Shown piece after piece: positions 37,933 through 47,865 of a DNA stretch of 64,000 bases. Below the pieces are notes generated by a model. That model saw only the letters and a list, made by a program, of their open reading frames with translations, searched no databases and had not been told where the DNA came from. Position numbers and translations under genes: made by a program. Origin of the DNA: an uncultured Cytophagales bacterium (GTDB lineage Bacteria > Bacteroidota > Bacteroidia > Cytophagales > Cyclobacteriaceae); NCBI GenBank assembly GCA_913057175.1, contig CAJXNP010000011.1, positions 1 to 64,000 on the forward strand, read 5' to 3'. The stretch's first letter is position 1; every line of letters starts with the position of its first letter.

Positions 37933-38943
37933 ATGGTATCTGACCACATACAGATTAAATTTTTAAATCAGATAAAAGAGAAGCTGCCTAAAAACCTGTC
38001 TTTTGCTGAAACCCTTTCAGAAGACCTCAATATCAGTACCGACAGTGCCTACAGAAGAATAAGAGGAGAAACCAACTTATCCATCGAGGAACTCAAAACT
38101 CTGTGTGTTAAATATAAAATCTCTCTCGATTCTTTTTTGGCAGTAAGCAATAACACAGTTTTGTTCAACTACAGGGCTATCGAACCGGAAAATTTTGACT
38201 TCAATAAATACCTGCAGTCGGTAATAGAAAATTTAAAGCAAATCAGAAGCTTTGAAGTAAAAGAATTGATCTATGCTGCCAAGGATATACCGCTTTTTTA
38301 TTTGCTCATGTTTAAAAAGCTGGCAACATTTAAAATATTCTTTTGGGCTAAAAACCTGTTGAAATTTAGAGAGCTTGAGGATAAGCCATTTTTACCTGAT
38401 TATGTTGCTGAAGAAACACTTCAATTGGCGAACCAGGTCTGGCAAAACTATATTAAAATACCATCTTCAGAAATTTGGAGTACTGAATGCATAAATGTCA
38501 CGTTGAAGCAGATTGAATTTTTTTACGACAGCGGCCAATTCAAAAGCAAAAAAGATGCTTTGGAATTATGTGAGGATGTTTATGCCCTGATAGATCATCT
38601 GCAAAGGCAGGCTTCAAAAGGCTATAAATTTGATTTTGGAGAAAATCCTGTCATTGAAGAACCGGAAAACCCATTTAATTTATATCTAAACGAAGTGACG
38701 ATTGCTGATAATTCTGTCATCTTCAAAATGGGTGATATTAAAGTAGTTAATCTGGCCCATAATGTAATGAATATCCTGACTACTACTGATCCGAAATTTT
38801 GCGACTACACATATAATACAGTCAAGAATATCATCAATAATTCCATTCTAATCAGTGTGGCCTCCGAAAAAGAGAGGACAAAATTTTGTCATATGATGCG
38901 GAGAAAAGTGGAAGAACTGATGAATAAAATTAAGAACTATTAA
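37933..38943 (+). CDS. BetR-type HTH transcriptional regulator
   Basis: About 336 residues. The N-terminal 65 residues form an HTH of the BetR kind, with a SFAETLSEDLNISTDSAYRR stretch followed by the GETNLSIEEL repeat of the fold. The remaining helical part (about 70-335) is the sensor or dimerisation half found in many Bacteroidota proteins of unknown signal. A longer frame opens at a GTG at 37849; I prefer the ATG at 37933 because the HTH starts right after it. It lies upstream of the cellobiose operon, in the same direction, with 195 bases between. Confidence 0.75.
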   Translation: MVSDHIQIKFLNQIKEKLPKNLSFAETLSEDLNISTDSAYRRIRGETNLSIEELKTLCVKYKISLDSFLAVSNNTVLFNYRAIEPENFDFNKYLQSVIENLKQIRSFEVKELIYAAKDIPLFYLLMFKKLATFKIFFWAKNLLKFRELEDKPFLPDYVAEETLQLANQVWQNYIKIPSSEIWSTECINVTLKQIEFFYDSGQFKSKKDALELCEDVYALIDHLQRQASKGYKFDFGENPVIEEPENPFNLYLNEVTIADNSVIFKMGDIKVVNLAHNVMNILTTTDPKFCDYTYNTVKNIINNSILISVASEKERTKFCHMMRRKVEELMNKIKNY

Positions 38944-39138
38944 ATTTTAAGTGTACAGAATACACTTAATTCTTTTTATAAGATATTTTTAAAACACCCG
39001 TCCTTTTTCTTTTCATTATTGCCAATATTGAATTATTTGAGATTTTAAAAACAAAGTCTACAATTTGATTGTGGGTATAAAATAACTTAACTTGGCAATT
39101 CGAAATCTTAGTGTAACTGTTACATTTTTATTGTTTTG

Positions 39139-39879
39139 ATGCAACAACACATTTTAAGTCCTAATTTTTCAGTTGACTGCGTTGTTTTCGGTTTTGATTT
39201 TGAGAACTTAAAAGTTCTTCTTGTAGAGCGAACACTCGACGATAAGGAAACTGGAAAAGCCCTGGTAAAAGACCATACCCTGGCCGGTAATCATGTCTTC
39301 AATGACGAAGACCTTGATGAAGCTGCTGCAAGGGTGTTGTATGATCTTACAGGTCTTGAGAATATTTACCTGGAACAATTTCACACTTTTGGCAATCCGG
39401 ACCGACTAACAAAGGAAAAGGACATTATGTGGCTGGAAAGCATTGGTCTCAATCCGGAAAACCGGGTTGTCACAACAGCTTATTACTCACTGATAAGGCT
39501 AAATGATGTCAAAATAGAGGAGAAAGGAAGAAGGTTGGTTTGGCACCCCGTTGATAAACCTATCGATCTTGCATTTGATCACAAAATAATTATATCTTTG
39601 GCCCTCGAAGCCCTCAGAACCAAAATCAGGACAAATCCAATTGGTTTTGAGCTTTTACCCACCAAATTCACTCTTAGTCAATTACAAAAACTCTACGAGG
39701 AGATTTTTGGAGTCACCTATGACAAGCGAAACTTCAGAAAAAAAATATCCAGGATGGATTACCTGGTTCCTTTGAATGAAAAGCAAAAAGGGGTCGCTCA
39801 CAAACCTGCTCAATTATTTATGTTTAGTAAAGACGTCTACGAAAAGACCAAAAAGGACTTTTTTGATTTCACTGTTTAA
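39139..39879 (+). CDS. Nudix-family transcriptional regulator (NrtR/AraR-like)
   Basis: 246 residues. A Nudix-fold domain (about 10-140) in which the catalytic Nudix box is poorly kept (around DEAAARVLYDLTGL) is joined to a winged-helix domain (about 150-235, with KFTLSQLQKLYEEIFG and KRNFRKKISRM). In this family the Nudix domain usually binds a ligand rather than hydrolysing it; Bacteroides AraR is a sugar-responsive example. It is the first gene of an operon with the SSS transporter (20 bases on) and cellobiose phosphorylase. It probably controls that operon in response to cellobiose or its product. I use the ATG at 39139 rather than the TTG three bases before. Confidence 0.85.
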   Translation: MQQHILSPNFSVDCVVFGFDFENLKVLLVERTLDDKETGKALVKDHTLAGNHVFNDEDLDEAAARVLYDLTGLENIYLEQFHTFGNPDRLTKEKDIMWLESIGLNPENRVVTTAYYSLIRLNDVKIEEKGRRLVWHPVDKPIDLAFDHKIIISLALEALRTKIRTNPIGFELLPTKFTLSQLQKLYEEIFGVTYDKRNFRKKISRMDYLVPLNEKQKGVAHKPAQLFMFSKDVYEKTKKDFFDFTV

Positions 39880-39899
39880 TAAGCAACCCGAATAAAAAC

Positions 39900-41750
39900 A
39901 TGAAACTCAACACCATTGATATTTTAATCATCCTGGCTTACCTCGCCTCTACGGTAGTGATAGGATTCGCTTTGAAAAAGAAAGCTCAAACTTCCAAACA
40001 ATCTTATTTACTGGGCGGAAATCAATTACCCTGGTATATGCTTGGTCTATCCAATGCATCCGGTATGTTTGATATCTCAGGTACAGTCTGGCTGGTAACA
40101 ATTTTATTTGTTTATGGCTTGAAAAGTATCTGGTTGCCGTGGCTTTGGCCGGTATTTAACCAGATCTTTTTAATGGTTTTCCTATCAATGTGGCTGAGAA
40201 GATCTAAAGTGACAACCGGGGCAGAATGGATTGGAACCCGGTTTGGTTTTAAAGGAGGAGCCAAAGCTTCTCACGTAATTGTTGTGATTTTTGCATTGAT
40301 AATGGGTTTGGGTTATTTAACCTATGGTTTTATTGGCCTGGGTAAATTTGTTGAGATCTTTGTGCCATGGGAGTTTTTAAGACAATATATTCCTTTAGAT
40401 ATTCCTCCTCAATATGTTCCGCATTTTTATGGAATCGTCTTTACGTGTTTTGCTATTCTTTATTCCCTTCTGGGAGGGATGATGAGTATCGTATGGGCGG
40501 ACCTTATCCAATACATTATCATGGCTATTTCGGGTATTGTGATTGGTGTAATAGCAATGATGGCGTTATCGGATAATCCTCTTGCTGTTCCGGAAGGCTG
40601 GATGAACCCATTTTTTGGAATGAATCTGGACCTCGACTGGACAGGTATAGTTACAGAAGTCAATCAAAAAATTTCCGAGGATGGTTTCTCACTTTTTGGT
40701 GTACTTTTCATGATGATGGTATTCAAAGGAGTGCTGGTCAGTCTTGCGGGCCCAGCTCCTACATATGATATGCAAAAGATATTGTCTACAAAATCAGAAC
40801 GGGAAGCAGCATTGATGAGTGGCTCTGTTTCTGTCATTCTTATGCCAATCAGATATTTTATGATTGCTGGTTTTGCTGTCTTAGGCTTGTTGTTTTATGA
40901 TAAACTTGATCTTATGGTTCCCGGTAAAGGACTGGATTTTGAACAAATTCTTCCATCAGCCATAAATGAGTTTGTCCCTGTCGGGTTTTTAGGATTGCTG
41001 CTTGCCGGATTGTTAGCTGCTTTCATGTCAACATTTGCCGGCACCCTCAATGCAGCTCAAGCTTATATTGTCAATGATATTTACCTGAAATACATCAATC
41101 CAACTGCAGACAACATAAAGATCAAAAGCATCAACTACATCGCCGGACTTTTAATGGTTGTTGTCAGCATCATTTTTGGGTTCTTCGCAAAAGATGTGAA
41201 TGATGTACTGCAGTGGATAGTTTCAGGGTTGTACGGAAGTTATGTTGCTGCCAATGTTTTAAAATGGTATTGGTGGCGATTCAATGGTAATGGGTTTTTC
41301 TGGGGAATGGTCGGAGGACTTATTCCAGCCTTAACTTTCAGATTTATCTTTGAAGGTGTCCTCGACCTTTACACCTTCCCATTAATGTTGCTAATCTCTT
41401 TAATCGCTTGTATTATAGGAACATATACTGCCTCGCCGGTTAGCGAAGATGTGTTGAAGGATTTTTACAGAAATGTCAGACCCTGGGGTTTCTGGAAGCC
41501 TATCAGGGAAAAAGTGATGGCAGAGCATCCTGACTTCATTCCCAACCACAATTTCAAACGGGATATGTTTAATGTTTTCATCGGGATCATCTGGCAAACA
41601 GCATTAGTTGTTTTCCCGATATATCTCATTTTGATGGAAGCGGTACCAACAATAGTTGCGATCCTTATCGCTGCTGTCTGTTCATTTATTCTTAAGAAAA
41701 ACTGGTACGACAAATTACCCAAAGAAAAAACAACTGAAATTCAATCATAA
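39900..41750 (+). CDS. Sodium:solute symporter (SSS/SLC5 family)
   Basis: 616 residues with about 13-14 hydrophobic segments, the SSS fold and SGLT-like family features: GGNQLPWYMLGLSNASG near residue 40, and GLLLAGLLAAFMSTFAGTLN near 365, which lies in the sodium-site helix 8. It probably imports a sugar with Na+. Located between the Nudix regulator and the cellobiose phosphorylase, it likely brings in cellobiose or another beta-gluco-disaccharide, which the cytosolic phosphorylase needs. That substrate is inferred from context, since many SSS carriers move monosaccharides. Confidence 0.9.
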   Translation: MKLNTIDILIILAYLASTVVIGFALKKKAQTSKQSYLLGGNQLPWYMLGLSNASGMFDISGTVWLVTILFVYGLKSIWLPWLWPVFNQIFLMVFLSMWLRRSKVTTGAEWIGTRFGFKGGAKASHVIVVIFALIMGLGYLTYGFIGLGKFVEIFVPWEFLRQYIPLDIPPQYVPHFYGIVFTCFAILYSLLGGMMSIVWADLIQYIIMAISGIVIGVIAMMALSDNPLAVPEGWMNPFFGMNLDLDWTGIVTEVNQKISEDGFSLFGVLFMMMVFKGVLVSLAGPAPTYDMQKILSTKSEREAALMSGSVSVILMPIRYFMIAGFAVLGLLFYDKLDLMVPGKGLDFEQILPSAINEFVPVGFLGLLLAGLLAAFMSTFAGTLNAAQAYIVNDIYLKYINPTADNIKIKSINYIAGLLMVVVSIIFGFFAKDVNDVLQWIVSGLYGSYVAANVLKWYWWRFNGNGFFWGMVGGLIPALTFRFIFEGVLDLYTFPLMLLISLIACIIGTYTASPVSEDVLKDFYRNVRPWGFWKPIREKVMAEHPDFIPNHNFKRDMFNVFIGIIWQTALVVFPIYLILMEAVPTIVAILIAAVCSFILKKNWYDKLPKEKTTEIQS

Positions 41751-41771
41751 ACCTAAACATATTTAACCCAG

Positions 41772-44207
41772 ATGAAGTACGGTCATTTTGACGATTTAGC
41801 AAGAGAATATGTAATTACGGAGCCAAAAACTCCCTACCCGTGGATCAACTATCTTGGTAATCATGATTTTTTTTCTTTAATATCTAATACTGCCGGAGGA
41901 TATACTTTTTATAAGGACGCCAAATTCAGAAGACTTACACGATACCGTTACAACAATGTTCCCGTAGATAACGGTGGTAGATATTTTTACATCAAAGATG
42001 GCGATTCGACCTGGTCGCCCGGATGGAAACCGGTAAAGACAAAACTGGATAAATATTCATGCAGACATGGGTTGAGTTACACAATTATCAGAGGAGAAAA
42101 AAATGGTATTTCCGCTGAAGCACTTAATTTTATTCCGCTTCATTTTCGTGGAGAAATACAAAGACTCAGACTAACCAATCACACCTCTGGTAAAAAATCC
42201 ATCAAGTTATTTTCATTTGCTGAGTGGTGTCTGTGGAATGCCGAAGATGACATGACCAATTTTCAAAGAAATTTTTCCACAGGAGAAGTTGAGGTAGAAG
42301 ATTCCGTGATTTACCACAAAACAGAATACAAAGAAAGAAGAAATCACTTTGCATTCTATTCCGTCAATGTACCTATTCACGGCTTTGATACGGACAGAGA
42401 ATCCTTTATTGGCTTGTATAACGGATTTGACAATCCGGATGTAGTAGCAGAAGGGAAGCCTAAAAACACGATTGCTCACGGATGGTCTCCAATCGCTTCT
42501 CATTACATCGAAATCGACTTAAATCCTGGCGAAGAAAAGGATTTGATTTTCATGCTCGGATATGTTGAAAATGAAGAGGACAAGAAATGGGAGTCGAAAG
42601 GCGTGATCAACAAAGAAAAAGCGATAAAAATGATCGCCGAATTTGATACCTCAGAAAAAGTTGATCGGGCTTTTGACGAGTTGAAGGTTTATTGGGATGA
42701 TCTTTTATCTAAATATGTCATCAGTAGTGATGATGAAAAGTTGAACCGAATGGTCAACATCTGGAATCAATACCAGTGCATGGTGACTTTCAACATGTCG
42801 AGAAGCGCTTCGTTTTTCGAATCAGGTATTGGCCGGGGAATGGGATTCCGTGACTCTAATCAGGATCTGATCGGATTTGTTCACCAGGTCCCCGATCGTG
42901 CAAAGGAACGGATCCTGGACATTGCTGCCACCCAGTTTGAAGACGGCTCTGCCTACCATCAATATCAACCCCTCACAAAACGGGGTAATGACAAAATTGG
43001 AGGTAATTTTAATGACGACCCGCTTTGGTTAATCTTATCCACAACCGCCTATATCAAAGAAACCGGAGATTTTTCCATTTTGGATGAATCCGTGCCTTTT
43101 GACAATGATGAATCCAAAGCCAAGAGTCATTTTGAGCATTTGAAAGCTTCTTTTTATCATGTAGTCAATAATCTGGGGCCACATAAGTTACCCCTCATTG
43201 GACGTGCCGACTGGAACGACTGCCTGAATTTGAATTGCTTCAGCAATAATCCCAATGAGTCATTTCAGACAACAGAAAATCAAAAAGGTGGCAAAGCTGA
43301 ATCTGTCATGATCGCCGGACTTTTTGTTTTGTATGGGAACGAATTCATTAAGCTTTGCAATACAATTGGTAAGCCAAAAGAAGCTGCATCAGCTCAAATA
43401 CACATTGACAACATGATTGAGTCTATCAATCAACATGGATGGGATGGTAATTGGTTCGTAAGAGCGTATGATTTTTATGGAAAAAAAGTAGGGAGTAATG
43501 AAAATGAGGAAGGAAAGATCTTTATCGAATCACAGGGGTTTTGCACCATGGCAGGGATCGGGGTGGAAGACGGTCGCGCTCAAACGGCTCTCGATTCGGT
43601 GAAAGAGCGCTTGGATTGCGAATACGGAATAGTTTTGAATAATCCGGCATTTACAAAATACTACATTGAGTATGGCGAGATCTCAACCTATCCCGCCGGA
43701 TACAAAGAAAACGCAGGGATCTTCTGTCACAACAATCCATGGATCATGATCGGTGAAACGATGATCGGGCGTGGCGATGAAGCTTTTCACTACTATGAAA
43801 AAATTGCTCCAGCCTATCTGGAAGACATCAGCGATTTACATCGAACTGAACCCTATGTCTACGCTCAAATGATAGCCGGAAAAGACGCTTTCAAACCCGG
43901 TGAAGCAAAGAATTCCTGGCTCACGGGAACGGCGGCATGGAACTATTATGCCATTACCCAATACATTTTGGGCATCCAACCTGATTACGACGGACTACTT
44001 ATCAATCCATGTATTCCACAAAACTGGGATGGTTACAAAATCACCAGAAAATTCAGAGGAGATGTTTTCAACATCGAAATTCAAAATCCAAACCACGTTT
44101 CCAAAGGAATTGCTAAAATGGAGTTGGATGGCAAAGAACTACCTTGTAATAAAATTCCAATTGTTGGAGATGGCAAGGAACACGAAGTTAAGGTTGTGCT
44201 TGGGTAA
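41772..44207 (+). CDS. Cellobiose phosphorylase (GH94)
   Basis: 811 residues, cytosolic, with the GH94 N-terminal beta-sandwich (about 1-270), linker helices and an (alpha/alpha)6 barrel (about 320-740). It splits cellobiose with phosphate to glucose and alpha-glucose 1-phosphate, saving ATP. Resemblance to characterised cellobiose phosphorylases is very close throughout, for example [20 protein letters not shown] and [14 protein letters not shown]. The general acid should be the Asp of the WND triplet (Asp483) in [13 protein letters not shown]. The length also fits; 1,2-beta-oligoglucan phosphorylases, another GH94 group, are much longer. It is the last gene of the Nudix regulator-SSS operon. 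Confidence 0.95.
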   Translation: MKYGHFDDLAREYVITEPKTPYPWINYLGNHDFFSLISNTAGGYTFYKDAKFRRLTRYRYNNVPVDNGGRYFYIKDGDSTWSPGWKPVKTKLDKYSCRHGLSYTIIRGEKNGISAEALNFIPLHFRGEIQRLRLTNHTSGKKSIKLFSFAEWCLWNAEDDMTNFQRNFSTGEVEVEDSVIYHKTEYKERRNHFAFYSVNVPIHGFDTDRESFIGLYNGFDNPDVVAEGKPKNTIAHGWSPIASHYIEIDLNPGEEKDLIFMLGYVENEEDKKWESKGVINKEKAIKMIAEFDTSEKVDRAFDELKVYWDDLLSKYVISSDDEKLNRMVNIWNQYQCMVTFNMSRSASFFESGIGRGMGFRDSNQDLIGFVHQVPDRAKERILDIAATQFEDGSAYHQYQPLTKRGNDKIGGNFNDDPLWLILSTTAYIKETGDFSILDESVPFDNDESKAKSHFEHLKASFYHVVNNLGPHKLPLIGRADWNDCLNLNCFSNNPNESFQTTENQKGGKAESVMIAGLFVLYGNEFIKLCNTIGKPKEAASAQIHIDNMIESINQHGWDGNWFVRAYDFYGKKVGSNENEEGKIFIESQGFCTMAGIGVEDGRAQTALDSVKERLDCEYGIVLNNPAFTKYYIEYGEISTYPAGYKENAGIFCHNNPWIMIGETMIGRGDEAFHYYEKIAPAYLEDISDLHRTEPYVYAQMIAGKDAFKPGEAKNSWLTGTAAWNYYAITQYILGIQPDYDGLLINPCIPQNWDGYKITRKFRGDVFNIEIQNPNHVSKGIAKMELDGKELPCNKIPIVGDGKEHEVKVVLG

Positions 44208-44242
44208 AAATATTTAAAACCAGCAGGTGTAATTACCAGTTC

Positions 44243-45274
44243 TTACTCCCTGAAAAATTCCCTGTCGACAGCTTTATTTTGTTGAATGGCACCATTTATT
44301 TTAAAGACCATTCTATCCAACTGACTGACGGCTCTCTTCATATAGGCATAAATTTCCTTTTCCCGTGTACTCAACTTTTCATATTCGAGCAGATTAATTA
44401 ACCCAAGGATAGAGGAAACCGGTGATCGAAGAAGGTGCGCATTGATAAATGCATATTCAGCCAATTGCTTATTCTTTTGCTCCAGTACACTTGTGCGCTC
44501 TTTCACTTTATCCTCCAGCAACTCATTCATTGCAGTTATTTCTTCTTTTTGCTGTTGCAATTCGTCGTTTTGTTGCCTGATCTCGTCCTGTTGTTCCAAT
44601 AAAAGTGAATTGATTTCGGCCATTTTTTTCCTTTCATTCTTGATGTTTGAAATATCCACTGCTATGGAGATAACTTTATAAGGCTTTTTTTCGGCATCCA
44701 GGATCGGGGCATAGGTGATACTTAAGTGAAGGTCCCTGTTTTTATATTTGAGCTCAAGTTCGACAGAAACAGATTCGCCTTTTAAAACTTTTAACCAAAG
44801 CAATTTCCTCAATTCATCTACCCTGTCATCATCATTGATTTTCACGATCGAATCAAAGCAATCCCTACCAATAATATCCGCCTCATTGAGGCTAAAGTAC
44901 CGGGCTGTTTTCGGGGCAATCCATGTAATTTTTCCCTGAAGGTCAAATTCCGCCATGAAATAATTCTGTCTTAAAGCATTAAGAATACTAGTATTTTCAG
45001 CTTCCTTAATTGCAAGCTGATCTTTTGACTCATTTAGTGAAGTGAGATAATCTACTAACCTATCCTGATATTCATGTAATGTCTTGTTCTTCTCATCAAT
45101 GAAGTTTTTCTGCCGTGTTATCTCCTGCTGATTTGAGCTCAGTTCGGTATTAATATAGGACAACTCCTTTAGCCTGGTTTCCAGTTCTTTGTTCCTATCT
45201 AAAAGTTGCTTGTACTCCGGATAATTTACACTCACACAGGAAAGTGCAATTTTTTTCCATACCCTCCGAAACAT
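44243..45274 (-). CDS. PAS and HisKA protein lacking an ATPase domain
   Basis: 343 residues. A long coiled coil (about 18-95), a PAS/PAC domain (about 97-210), a second Gln/Glu-rich coiled coil (about 215-275) and a HisKA-like helical hairpin (about 278-330) follow one another. The H-box NAHLLRSPVSSILG carries the phospho-acceptor His, but the protein stops about 60 residues later, before any N, G1 or G2 box. It cannot phosphorylate itself alone. Such shortened proteins occur in Bacteroidota and may be phosphorylated by, or dimerise with, another kinase. There is no response regulator beside it. It converges on the cellobiose phosphorylase gene. Confidence 0.85.
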   Translation of the reverse strand: MFRRVWKKIALSCVSVNYPEYKQLLDRNKELETRLKELSYINTELSSNQQEITRQKNFIDEKNKTLHEYQDRLVDYLTSLNESKDQLAIKEAENTSILNALRQNYFMAEFDLQGKITWIAPKTARYFSLNEADIIGRDCFDSIVKINDDDRVDELRKLLWLKVLKGESVSVELELKYKNRDLHLSITYAPILDAEKKPYKVISIAVDISNIKNERKKMAEINSLLLEQQDEIRQQNDELQQQKEEITAMNELLEDKVKERTSVLEQKNKQLAEYAFINAHLLRSPVSSILGLINLLEYEKLSTREKEIYAYMKRAVSQLDRMVFKINGAIQQNKAVDREFFRE

Positions 45275-45485
45275 ATCACGTTCTTATTATGAATTGAAAA
45301 AATATATAACCACAAAATAATTCCCGAAATGCGGCTTCAATTAAAATTATGCAATCCTGACAGTATTTTACTTAGGAAAATATCAATCAATCATACATGC
45401 ATCATTAAAACACAAATGCTACACTAAATCGAATCAAATATCAATACACCTGCATGTGGCTCAGTATTCACCCTAAAACAATGCA

Positions 45486-45521
45486 TTTGAAATCTAATTT
45501 GAAATCTAATTTGAATTCCAA
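45486..45521. repeat. Three 12-bp tandem repeats
   Basis: TTTGAAATCTAA occurs twice in tandem and then once with two changes (TTTGAATTCCAA). It sits in the 280-base AT-rich interval between the PAS gene and glpF. No role is evident. Confidence 0.7.
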
Positions 45522-45555
45522 TTTTTAAACAATAAATTAAAATAATAATAAATTT

Positions 45556-46296
45556 TTAACTTACAAAAAATAAATAAAAATATGATGCAAAGGCCGCACC
45601 AACGAAAGGACCAATGATGGGAATTAGAAAATAATCCCAATTACTTTTGCCTTTTGTACGAATTGGTAAAAAGAAATGAGCTAGCCTTGGCCCCAGGTCT
45701 CGGGCTGGATTTATCGCATAACCGGTCGTACCACCAAGAGATAAACCGATAGAAAAAACCAGGAATCCAACAGGCAAAGCCTCTAATGAACCTAATCCGA
45801 AATTGATCTGATCGCTCGAACCATCTTCAAATACCGGACCTGATATTAACAACACACCGAGGATCAGGACAAACGTTCCGAAAACTTCGGAAAAAAAGTT
45901 GGAAAAGCGATTTGAAATAGCCGGTTTGGTAGCAAATGTGGCAAAGATAACATCGGGATCTTCCGTTTGATCATAATGGTTTTTGTAAAAAATATAAACA
46001 ACAACAGCTCCAAGAAATGCTCCGACTAATTGTGCTATTATGTACCAGGGTACAAGATCCCATGCAAATTTATCCGTTAAAGCGAGTCCTAGTGTAACTG
46101 CCGGATTGATGTGGGCTCCACTGAACTGGCCCATCATAAACACGGCGACAAATACTGCCATTCCCCATCCAAAAGTAATGACAATCCAGCCTCCCCCATT
46201 TCCTTTTGTCAACTTTAAAATCACATTTGCCACAACACCGTTACCCAGAACTATTAGGATAAAGGTTCCGATTACTTCTGCAAAAAATGGATTCAT
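45556..46296 (-). CDS. glpF: Glycerol facilitator (aquaglyceroporin)
   Basis: 246 residues with six membrane helices and the two half-helix NPA motifs: HINPAVTLG (Asn64) and AINPARDLG (Asn196). The Asp just after the second Arg marks the glycerol-conducting branch. It lets glycerol cross the inner membrane passively. It lies 3 bases after glpD, completing a glpK-glpD-glpF operon. Confidence 0.95.
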   Translation of the reverse strand: MNPFFAEVIGTFILIVLGNGVVANVILKLTKGNGGGWIVITFGWGMAVFVAVFMMGQFSGAHINPAVTLGLALTDKFAWDLVPWYIIAQLVGAFLGAVVVYIFYKNHYDQTEDPDVIFATFATKPAISNRFSNFFSEVFGTFVLILGVLLISGPVFEDGSSDQINFGLGSLEALPVGFLVFSIGLSLGGTTGYAINPARDLGPRLAHFFLPIRTKGKSNWDYFLIPIIGPFVGAAFASYFYLFFVS

Positions 46297-46299
46297 AGT

Positions 46300-47865
46300 T
46301 TAAATTTTTGGTAAATAATTCTCAGCCAGCTTATAAAAATAATTCAATTCATTCTTGACCCACAGATCGTCTTTATTCAACTCAATTGCAATGATTTTAG
46401 CCGTTTTTTCAGCTATTCGTAATGTTTCTTTGGCATCCAGAAATAATGCCCTTGTTCTTCTGGCTAGCACATCTTCAAGCGTCCGGGCCATCTCCTCCCG
46501 TACCGCCCAAACCACCTGGGATTTCCTAAGTGATAGTGACTCACTCAAAATCCCACCATATTGTTTCTCCTCCAGGCCTAACCTTAGAATTTGATCAGTA
46601 TCGGAACCATAAAAATGAAGGGGGTCATCAAAATTGATATCTTTAAGATAGCCATGAATCAGAACCTTTTCAGTCAGACAAGGCCTGTCAGCCAATCCCC
46701 CTACCAGGATAGCCTTATCGACCGTATCTTCAGCCATTTTACGATATGTCGTCCATTTTCCTCCCGTTATGGTAATAAGTCCGGTAATGGAAACCAATAC
46801 CTTATGGTGTCTTGATATTTCTTTTGTTGGTACTTCGTCTCCTTCAGGGGCTGCCAGAGGTCGTAAGCCTGCAAAGACACTCCTTATATCCTCCATTTTT
46901 GGGTCCTTAGCGAGGTATTTCGCTGCATTATTAAGAATAAAATTGATTTCTTCCTGAGTGGCCTTCGGTTCCAGGTCGGATTGCCCCACTATTGTATCTG
47001 TTGTTCCTAAAATCACTTTATTGTACCATGGAACAGCAAACAACACGCGACCATCACTGGTTTGGGGGATTAATACCGCATGTTTTCCTGGAAGAAAATC
47101 CTTATCGACTACGATGTGTACGCCCTGACTGGGCTTGATCATATCCCTTGCAGAAGGGTTATCCATTCGCAAAATTTCATTGGAAAAAACCCCCGTAGCA
47201 TTGATTACAACCTTTGACTTGATCGTGTATTGCACACTTGTTTCCTTATCTATGGCAGTCACACCGCTAACCAGGTCATCTTCCTTAATAAGATCTGTCA
47301 CTTTAAAATAATTGATGAGCGTTGCACCATAATCATGTGCCGTTTGAGCAATGCTGATCGCCATTCTTGCATCGTCAAATTGACCATCGTGATAAATCAC
47401 ACCCCCTCTCAACTCTTTTTGTTCAACTGTCGGAATAGCGTTGACTGTCTCTTTTTTAGATAAATGCTGAGAAGGCCCCAGACCCAATTTACCAGCCATC
47501 ATATCGTACACCTTTAAGCCAATGGTGTAAAATGGACCTCCCCACCAATCATATGTTGGGATGACAAATGAAAGATCGTGAATCAAATGAGGAGCATTTT
47601 GTCTTAATATCCCCCGTTCGCGTAAAGCTTCAAATACTAACGAGACGTCTCCCTGTTGCAGATATCTCACACCACCATGGATCAACTTCGTACTCCTGCT
47701 GGATGTTCCTTTAGCAAAGTCATTTTGTTCCAAAAGAAGAACAGAAAAATTGCGTGTGGCTGCATCAAGCGCAATTCCCAGACCGGAAGCGCCTCCGCCG
47801 ATTACAATGATGTCCCAGGGATCTTTTTTTGATTGAATGGTTTGTATCGCCTCCTCCCTCTTCAT
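46300..47865 (-). CDS. glpD: Aerobic glycerol-3-phosphate dehydrogenase
   Basis: 521 residues of the FAD-dependent, membrane-associated enzyme that oxidises sn-glycerol 3-phosphate to dihydroxyacetone phosphate and feeds the quinone pool. The N-terminal FAD fingerprint is VIGGGASGLGIALDAA, with the GTSSRSTKLIHGGVRYL block just after; both are typical. A C-terminal DAO_C domain covers about 390-515. Its start codon overlaps the glpK stop by four bases, so the two are translationally coupled. The order differs from E. coli, where these genes are in separate operons. Confidence 0.95.
   Translation of the reverse strand: MKREEAIQTIQSKKDPWDIIVIGGGASGLGIALDAATRNFSVLLLEQNDFAKGTSSRSTKLIHGGVRYLQQGDVSLVFEALRERGILRQNAPHLIHDLSFVIPTYDWWGGPFYTIGLKVYDMMAGKLGLGPSQHLSKKETVNAIPTVEQKELRGGVIYHDGQFDDARMAISIAQTAHDYGATLINYFKVTDLIKEDDLVSGVTAIDKETSVQYTIKSKVVINATGVFSNEILRMDNPSARDMIKPSQGVHIVVDKDFLPGKHAVLIPQTSDGRVLFAVPWYNKVILGTTDTIVGQSDLEPKATQEEINFILNNAAKYLAKDPKMEDIRSVFAGLRPLAAPEGDEVPTKEISRHHKVLVSITGLITITGGKWTTYRKMAEDTVDKAILVGGLADRPCLTEKVLIHGYLKDINFDDPLHFYGSDTDQILRLGLEEKQYGGILSESLSLRKSQVVWAVREEMARTLEDVLARRTRALFLDAKETLRIAEKTAKIIAIELNKDDLWVKNELNYFYKLAENYLPKI

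Noticed and set aside
41772-44207. 1,2-beta-oligoglucan phosphorylase as part of the beta-1,2-glucan system
   Set aside because: At 811 residues it is too short for that group and its sequence follows cellobiose phosphorylase closely.
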